From Acidimicrobiales bacterium (lineage in GTDB: Bacteria; Actinomycetota; Acidimicrobiia; Acidimicrobiales; Poriferisodalaceae): 12,159 nt of DNA. Numbering within the stretch: position 1 is the first letter of the stretch; the number at the start of each line of letters is the position of its first letter. Where the stretch lies: positions 1 to 12,159 of the forward strand of contig JASMKJ010000252.1 in NCBI GenBank assembly GCA_030749275.1, read 5' to 3'. The position numbers and the translations under genes were made by a program. The notes beneath the pieces are model-generated. The model was not told the DNA's origin. It worked only from the letters and a program-made list of their open reading frames with translations, and made no database searches. Shown here in pieces: positions 8,077 through 12,159 of this stretch.

Positions 8077-8210
8077 GAACTCCCATCTCGGCCCTGTAGC
8101 GTCCCCACGTGTCAAACACAGGGAAGAATCGTCGCGGCCGGGCGGCCGAGGACCACGCAGATCTCCTAGTTAACTGTGTGAATGTGGCTGTGAGCCAGCA
8201 GACTGGACGT

Positions 8211-9608
8211 ATGGATAACCAGGACCTGGATATCGCTGACTCTGTACTTGACCTCATCGGTAAGACTCCGATGGTCAAGTTGCCGAGAATCGGCAGAGCA
8301 GTTCCCTGCCCGGTTGTCGCCAAACTGGAGACCACTAACCCTGGCGGAAGTTCCAAAGATCGACCAGCACTGACGATGATCGACGACGCGGAAAAGGCAG
8401 GCCTCCTAAAGCCTGGCGGAACGATTATCGAACCCACATCGGGGAACACCGGTGTGGGTCTTGCCATAGTCGCTGCGCAGCGCGGTTACGACTGCATTTT
8501 CGTCATGACGGACAAAGTCAGCGATGAAAAGGTTGCCCTCCTAGAGGCATACGGAGCCGAGGTCGTCGTTTGTCCAGTGGCTGTTGCACCGGAAGATCCT
8601 CGTTCCTACTACTCCACGGCGGAACGACTGGTTAAAGAAATCCCAAATGCATATCGCCCGAACCAATATCACAACCAAGCGAATCCAAAATCTCATTACC
8701 AAACAACTGGTCCCGAAATTTGGGAACAAACTAAAGGCCGCGTTACTCACTTTGTTGCGGGAGCGGGCACAGGAGGCACAATCACGGGGGTCGGCAGATT
8801 TTTAAAGGAACAAAATCCAGAAATAAAAATAGTTGCCGCTGATCCAACTAATTCCGTGTACTCAGGCGGCAGCGGCCGACCATACCTAGTGGAAGGTGTT
8901 GGCGAAGACTTTTGGCCTGACACCTACGATCCTGGAATAGTTGATTCCACCATTGCGATCACCGATGCCGAGTCGTTTTCTATGGCGCACCAGGTCACTG
9001 TCGAAGAGGGAATCCTTATCGGTGGTTCAGGGGGAACGGCGGTTGCGGCTGCTTTGCGAGTCGCCGAAAATCTGACGGACCAAGACCTAGTTGTCGTCCT
9101 CGTTCCCGACAGCGGTCGCGGATATTTGAGCAAAGTTTTTGACAAGTCGTGGATGATCAACATGGGCTTCTCGAGACACGAAGGGTCGACCGTCTCAGAT
9201 GTTCTTGATCGCATACCCGAAGGCGATCCCGACTTGGTTTATGTTTCGCCCGAAACCAAGGTTGGAGACGCCATTGAGATCATGCGTCAACATGATCTGC
9301 CTGTAATTCCGGTGGCAAGTGGCGAAATGCCGTTAGCAGTTGCAGAAGTTATGGGTTCGGTATCTGAACATTCCTTGATGGAGCAATCTGTTGATGCTGA
9401 TGGTCCGCTTAACCAAAGAGTCGATGAGGTGATGGGTCCGCGCCTACCAATGGTTGGGATAGGAGAATCCTTGGAGGTTGCGGTCAACGAACTTCGGAAC
9501 TCGCCAGTGCTTGTAGTGCTTGACAACGGTCAGCCACGTAGCTTGTTAACTGAATCAGATATAAAAGGCTCTGATATTGGAGAACGACTGGGAGATGAGT
9601 TGAAATGA
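8211..9608 (+). CDS. cbs: Cystathionine beta-synthase with C-terminal CBS-domain region
   Basis: A fold-type II PLP enzyme of 465 aa that would condense homocysteine with serine (or O-acetylserine) to cystathionine, the first step of reverse transsulfuration. The PLP lysine is K49 in NPGGSSKDR (43-51). TSGNTG (76-81) binds the substrate carboxylate, GTGGT (186-190) the PLP phosphate, and Ser273 in GGSGG lies near the pyridine nitrogen. PDSGRGYLSK (299-308) closes the catalytic domain. Residues about 325-458 form a CBS-domain pair, regulatory in this family and known to bind adenosyl ligands in some members. The length equals that of actinobacterial CBS enzymes. The frame is open upstream to a GTG at 8109, but those 34 extra residues are not family-like, so ATG 8211 was chosen; its Shine-Dalgarno (GGA at 8205-8207) is weak. 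The stop overlaps the next gene as ATGA, so coupled translation is likely. A cysteine synthase role is less likely given the CBS domains. Confidence 0.92.
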   Translation: MDNQDLDIADSVLDLIGKTPMVKLPRIGRAVPCPVVAKLETTNPGGSSKDRPALTMIDDAEKAGLLKPGGTIIEPTSGNTGVGLAIVAAQRGYDCIFVMTDKVSDEKVALLEAYGAEVVVCPVAVAPEDPRSYYSTAERLVKEIPNAYRPNQYHNQANPKSHYQTTGPEIWEQTKGRVTHFVAGAGTGGTITGVGRFLKEQNPEIKIVAADPTNSVYSGGSGRPYLVEGVGEDFWPDTYDPGIVDSTIAITDAESFSMAHQVTVEEGILIGGSGGTAVAAALRVAENLTDQDLVVVLVPDSGRGYLSKVFDKSWMINMGFSRHEGSTVSDVLDRIPEGDPDLVYVSPETKVGDAIEIMRQHDLPVIPVASGEMPLAVAEVMGSVSEHSLMEQSVDADGPLNQRVDEVMGPRLPMVGIGESLEVAVNELRNSPVLVVLDNGQPRSLLTESDIKGSDIGERLGDELK

Positions 9609-10795
9609 TGGGCGGTGATCCCCTCCTCTCGGGATTCGAAAACCCAGAGGACTTCGGATTCGAGACACGTGCGATTCGCGCGGGCCAACCCCACGACCAG
9701 CGGACCGGTGGGGTTGTGACACCGATATCGCTGTCGACGACCTTCGCTCAGGATGCGCCCGGGTCTCCAAAGAACGGATATGAATATTCGAGAACTGGAA
9801 ACCCAACCCGTCACGCTTATGAGGCGTGCGTTGCTTCCCTGGAAGGCGCCAAATATGGTTTCGCCTTCGCGAGTGGTCTCTCAGCGGAAGATGCCTTATT
9901 TCGTCAGTTATCACCTGGGTCTCAAATCTTGTTGGGTAACGATGCCTACGGAGGGACCTTTCGCCTGATCGACAGTGTCCACGGCAAGAAATCTGGCTTA
10001 GCCAACGCAGCAGTGGACCTGACGAAACCTGAACAAATAGAAGAGGTTTGGACCCCCGATACAAAGATGGTGTGGTTGGAGACACCCACCAACCCCATGC
10101 TCTCGGTCTTCGATATTCAGGCCATTGCTGAGCTAGTGCATAACTTGGGAGGCATCGTCGTAGTCGACAACACTTTTGCGACTCCCTATCTGCAGCAACC
10201 TCTGTCGCTTGGAGCGGATGTGGTAGTGCACTCCGCAACGAAGTACATCGGCGGTCATAGCGATGTCGTGGGGGGTTTCGTCGCTACCAACCATGAATCG
10301 CTAGCCGACGACTTGGTCTATGTACAAAACGCGGTCGGCGCAGTTCCAAGCCCGTTTGACTGTTATCTGGCGTTGAGAGGAGTCAAGACACTGCCAGTGC
10401 GCATGGATCGACACTGCGAAAACGCTCAACGCATTGTCTCACTACTCAAAGCACACGATGCGGTTAGTCAAGTGCTGTACCCCGGACTGGCAGAACACCC
10501 CGGTCATGAGATTGCTTCTAGACAGATGAAGAATTTCGGAGGGATGGTCAGTTTCCGATTGGTGGCAGGACAAGCGGCAGCGGAACGGCTCGTCACCACA
10601 ACAGAAATTTTCACACTCGCGGAATCTCTAGGGGCGGTTGAATCGCTCATCGAACACCCAGGGGTGATGACGCATCTGTCGGTTGCAGGGTCCGCTCTCG
10701 AAGTACCCGACGACTTGGTGCGAGTGTCAGTGGGGATCGAATCAGCCGATGACCTCGTTGCGGATCTCACGCAAGCTCTAGATCAACTCGCATAG
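9605..10795 (+). CDS. Cystathionine gamma-lyase / gamma-synthase
   Basis: A Cys/Met-metabolism PLP enzyme (fold type I) of 396 aa, the normal length for the family. Y61 and R63 in YSRTGNPT contact PLP phosphate from the neighbouring subunit. D188 in VVDNTFATP pairs with the pyridine nitrogen, and K213 in HSATKYIGGHSD is the Schiff-base lysine. SLGAVESLIEHP (341-352) is the conserved substrate-site loop. MetB-type synthases and CGL-type lyases cannot be separated reliably by motif. The ATGA overlap with cystathionine beta-synthase favours the lyase direction (cystathionine to cysteine, 2-oxobutyrate and ammonia), as in actinobacterial pairs. Two tandem ATGs (9605 and 9608) are possible starts. 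The enzyme may also release H2S or act on selenocystathionine (family knowledge, not visible here). Confidence 0.92.
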   Translation: MMGGDPLLSGFENPEDFGFETRAIRAGQPHDQRTGGVVTPISLSTTFAQDAPGSPKNGYEYSRTGNPTRHAYEACVASLEGAKYGFAFASGLSAEDALFRQLSPGSQILLGNDAYGGTFRLIDSVHGKKSGLANAAVDLTKPEQIEEVWTPDTKMVWLETPTNPMLSVFDIQAIAELVHNLGGIVVVDNTFATPYLQQPLSLGADVVVHSATKYIGGHSDVVGGFVATNHESLADDLVYVQNAVGAVPSPFDCYLALRGVKTLPVRMDRHCENAQRIVSLLKAHDAVSQVLYPGLAEHPGHEIASRQMKNFGGMVSFRLVAGQAAAERLVTTTEIFTLAESLGAVESLIEHPGVMTHLSVAGSALEVPDDLVRVSVGIESADDLVADLTQALDQLA

Positions 10796-10820
10796 ACAAA
10801 CCTGTGGAATTCACACTGCC

Positions 10821-10836
10821 GTAACACAAAAGAAAC
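10821..10836 (+). promoter_or_regulatory. GlnR-type operator upstream of the ammonium transporter
   Basis: GTAAC, six bases, GAAAC matches the actinobacterial GlnR half-site pair gTnAC-n6-GaAAC. It ends 67 bases before the amt ATG, in a 108-base gap where such boxes are known to control nitrogen genes. A TAnnnT-like -10 (TACCTT, 10858-10863) lies downstream, so the box would sit around -35 to -50, compatible with activation. A second pair of half-sites is not evident. GlnR itself is not in the window. Confidence 0.6.
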
Positions 10837-10871
10837 TGGCCCATGATTTTGCTTGTCTACCTTCTGTTGAA

Positions 10872-10898
10872 GCGGATGCCCGTCCGCGCGGAAGGAAG
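10872..10898 (+). promoter_or_regulatory. amt leader: GC-rich inverted repeats and strong Shine-Dalgarno
   Basis: GCGGA (10872-10876) can pair with TCCGC (10883-10887). The latter is also half of the perfect palindrome TCCGCGCGGA (10883-10892), so two hairpins are mutually exclusive. The palindrome runs into the Shine-Dalgarno GAAGGAAG (10891-10898), which is well spaced from ATG 10904. The ribosome site itself is convincing; a regulatory role for the repeats is speculative. Confidence 0.45.
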
Positions 10899-10903
10899 AT
10901 CGA

Positions 10904-12106
10904 ATGGAAGGCAATATTGCCTGGATCCTGACCTCTGCTGCCTTGGTCCTATTTATGGTGCCAGGGTTAGCTCTCTTTTACGGAGGCATGGTTAGGGCCA
11001 AGAACGCACTCAACATGTTGAACATGAACATGTGGTGTCTCGGAATCGTGCCCGTGGTCTGGGTACTCGTTGGATTCAGCCTGGCAGCAGGCGATAGCGG
11101 TCGAAGCTGGCTCGGTGACCTGAGCATCGTTGGCATGAAAGGCATTCACGATGCCGAAGGAATAGCAACTTTCGCATTCCTTATGACCTTTGCATGCATT
11201 ACACCGGCATTGATTTCAGGCGCCGTGGCTGACCGTATGAAATTCTCAGCTTGGATGATCTTTGTTCCTGTGTGGTCGTTGGTTGTATACGCCCCCGTTG
11301 TTTATTGGATATATGGCGCCGACGGCTGGATCTTCAATTTGCCTGCTCACGACTTTGCCGGCGGTACAGCGATTCATGTCAACGCGGGTGCTGCTGCCTT
11401 AGCACTGGCGATTGTTCTCGGAAAGAGAACCGGATGGCCACAAAACCGACCTGCCCCGCACAACGTCCCATTCGTGATGTTGGGCGCAGGAATCTTGTGG
11501 TTCGGATGGTTCGGATTTAACGCCGGATCGGCGCTTGCAGCTGATGGGGCGGCTACACAAGCGTTCGTGAACACCTTTATAGCGGGGGCCGCGGGCATGG
11601 TTGCGTGGATGGTTATCGAAATGGCGAAAACCGGAAAAGTCAGCACAATCGGAATGGCATCAGGCATAGTCGCAGCATTGGTTGCTATAACCCCGGCGGC
11701 TGGCTTCGTCGGCTCCATGCATTCGTTCGTGTTTGGTGCACTAGCAGGCGCCATTTGTTTCTTTGCTATCGAGGCCAAATTCCGATTCGGCTTCGACGAC
11801 AGCCTTGACGTTGTGGGTATCCACTTTGTTGGAGGTGCCGTGGGCGGCATCTTGCTCGGATTTATGGCCGATGCGTCGGCGGTCCCAGGCGGAGACTTCG
11901 AAAACGGTGTCTTTTTCGGGGGAGGAATTCTCCTTTGGAACCAAATCCTCTCAATCGCAGTGGTAACAGCCTTTTCGTTTGTAGCTACCTACATCATTGC
12001 CAAGGCGATAGATAAGACCATGGGGCTTAGAGTCACCGAGAGCACTGAAATGACGGGACTCGACGTCAGCGACCATGGCGAAGCGGCCTATGTGATGGAA
12101 CCCTAA
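10904..12106 (+). CDS. amt: Ammonium transporter (Amt/AmtB family)
   Basis: A trimeric inner-membrane ammonium channel subunit, 400 aa, with about eleven transmembrane helices and a cytoplasmic tail. The family signature DFAGGTAIHVNAG is at 150-162. The twin pore histidines are H158 and H307, the Phe gate residues F96 and F205, and the external ammonium site includes W142 and S209. The tail carries GLRVTESTEMTGLDVSDHGEAAY (374-396), the conserved regulatory C-terminus that contacts P-II proteins in homologues. All key residues are present, so it should be functional. The N-terminus starts directly with helix 1 and no signal peptide is evident, as in many actinobacterial Amt proteins. A GlnR-type box and a strong Shine-Dalgarno precede it, implying induction under nitrogen limitation. 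A glnK gene often follows amt but is not seen in the 53 bases left. Confidence 0.97.
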   Translation: MEGNIAWILTSAALVLFMVPGLALFYGGMVRAKNALNMLNMNMWCLGIVPVVWVLVGFSLAAGDSGRSWLGDLSIVGMKGIHDAEGIATFAFLMTFACITPALISGAVADRMKFSAWMIFVPVWSLVVYAPVVYWIYGADGWIFNLPAHDFAGGTAIHVNAGAAALALAIVLGKRTGWPQNRPAPHNVPFVMLGAGILWFGWFGFNAGSALAADGAATQAFVNTFIAGAAGMVAWMVIEMAKTGKVSTIGMASGIVAALVAITPAAGFVGSMHSFVFGALAGAICFFAIEAKFRFGFDDSLDVVGIHFVGGAVGGILLGFMADASAVPGGDFENGVFFGGGILLWNQILSIAVVTAFSFVATYIIAKAIDKTMGLRVTESTEMTGLDVSDHGEAAYVMEP

Positions 12107-12140
12107 AGCCTTCCTAATGTCTGCAGGCGCCGTTGGCTTT
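12105..12140 (+). terminator. Possible hairpin after amt
   Basis: AAAGCC (12105-12110), overlapping the last two bases of the stop codon, can pair with GGCTTT (12135-12140). The 24-base loop contains the palindrome GGCGCC (12126-12131). No T-tract longer than three follows. It may be a weak terminator or a spacer structure before a downstream gene outside the window. Confidence 0.25.
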
Positions 12141-12159
12141 CATAACTAAGAGAATTCTC

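Noticed and set aside
8135..8148. CGGCCG-GG-CGGCCG repeat in the gap before cystathionine beta-synthase
   Set aside because: A short GC-rich repeat with no T-run and no recognisable operator; could be chance.
8109..8210. N-terminal extension of cystathionine beta-synthase from GTG 8109
   Set aside because: The 34 extra residues are hydrophilic and unlike the family; the protein from ATG 8211 already has the usual length and N-terminus.
9555..10238. 227-codon open frame on the minus strand
   Set aside because: Antisense to the end of cystathionine beta-synthase and the first half of the gamma-lyase; Arg/Pro/Ser-rich product without recognisable motifs.

Overview
The window holds nine protein genes, all on the + strand: one 5'-truncated, eight complete. 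Moderate GC, GTG starts, a cystathionine beta-synthase / gamma-lyase pair and a GlnR-type operator in front of an ammonium transporter point to an actinobacterium, plausibly a marine or freshwater Acidimicrobiia-type lineage. That placement is inference; no rRNA or tRNA is present to confirm it.

Region 1 (1-4513) is a tightly packed run of five genes: the end of a phytanoyl-CoA-dioxygenase-family (PhyH) enzyme, a short-chain dehydrogenase, a DMT/EamA permease (4-base GTGA overlap with the dehydrogenase), a GrdB/PrdB-family protein, and an MFS permease. It looks like one operon for uptake or export and oxidative/reductive processing of an unidentified small molecule. The key observation is that the GrdB-like gene is interrupted by a single in-frame TGA (2568-2570). 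This codon sits where the family carries its catalytic selenocysteine, giving a U-x-x-C motif. A 6-bp hairpin lies just downstream with the spacing and loop of a bacterial SECIS. Read through, the two apparent ORFs (2124-2570 and 2589-3269) form one 381-residue selenoprotein.

Region 2 (4514-8076) is a single large gene for a fused indolepyruvate ferredoxin oxidoreductase (1161 aa), with its own strong Shine-Dalgarno and a short hairpin-bearing leader.

Region 3 (8077-10795) is the reverse transsulfuration pair: a PLP-dependent cystathionine beta-synthase with a C-terminal CBS-domain region, overlapping by ATGA with a cystathionine gamma-lyase/synthase. It would move sulfur (and possibly selenium, from selenomethionine) from homocysteine to cysteine.

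Region 4 (10796-12159) is an ammonium transporter gene with a near-consensus GlnR box upstream, then a possible hairpin at its 3' end. No P-II gene (glnK) is visible before the window ends. There is no mobile element, CRISPR array, RNA gene or gene-free stretch over 300 bases.
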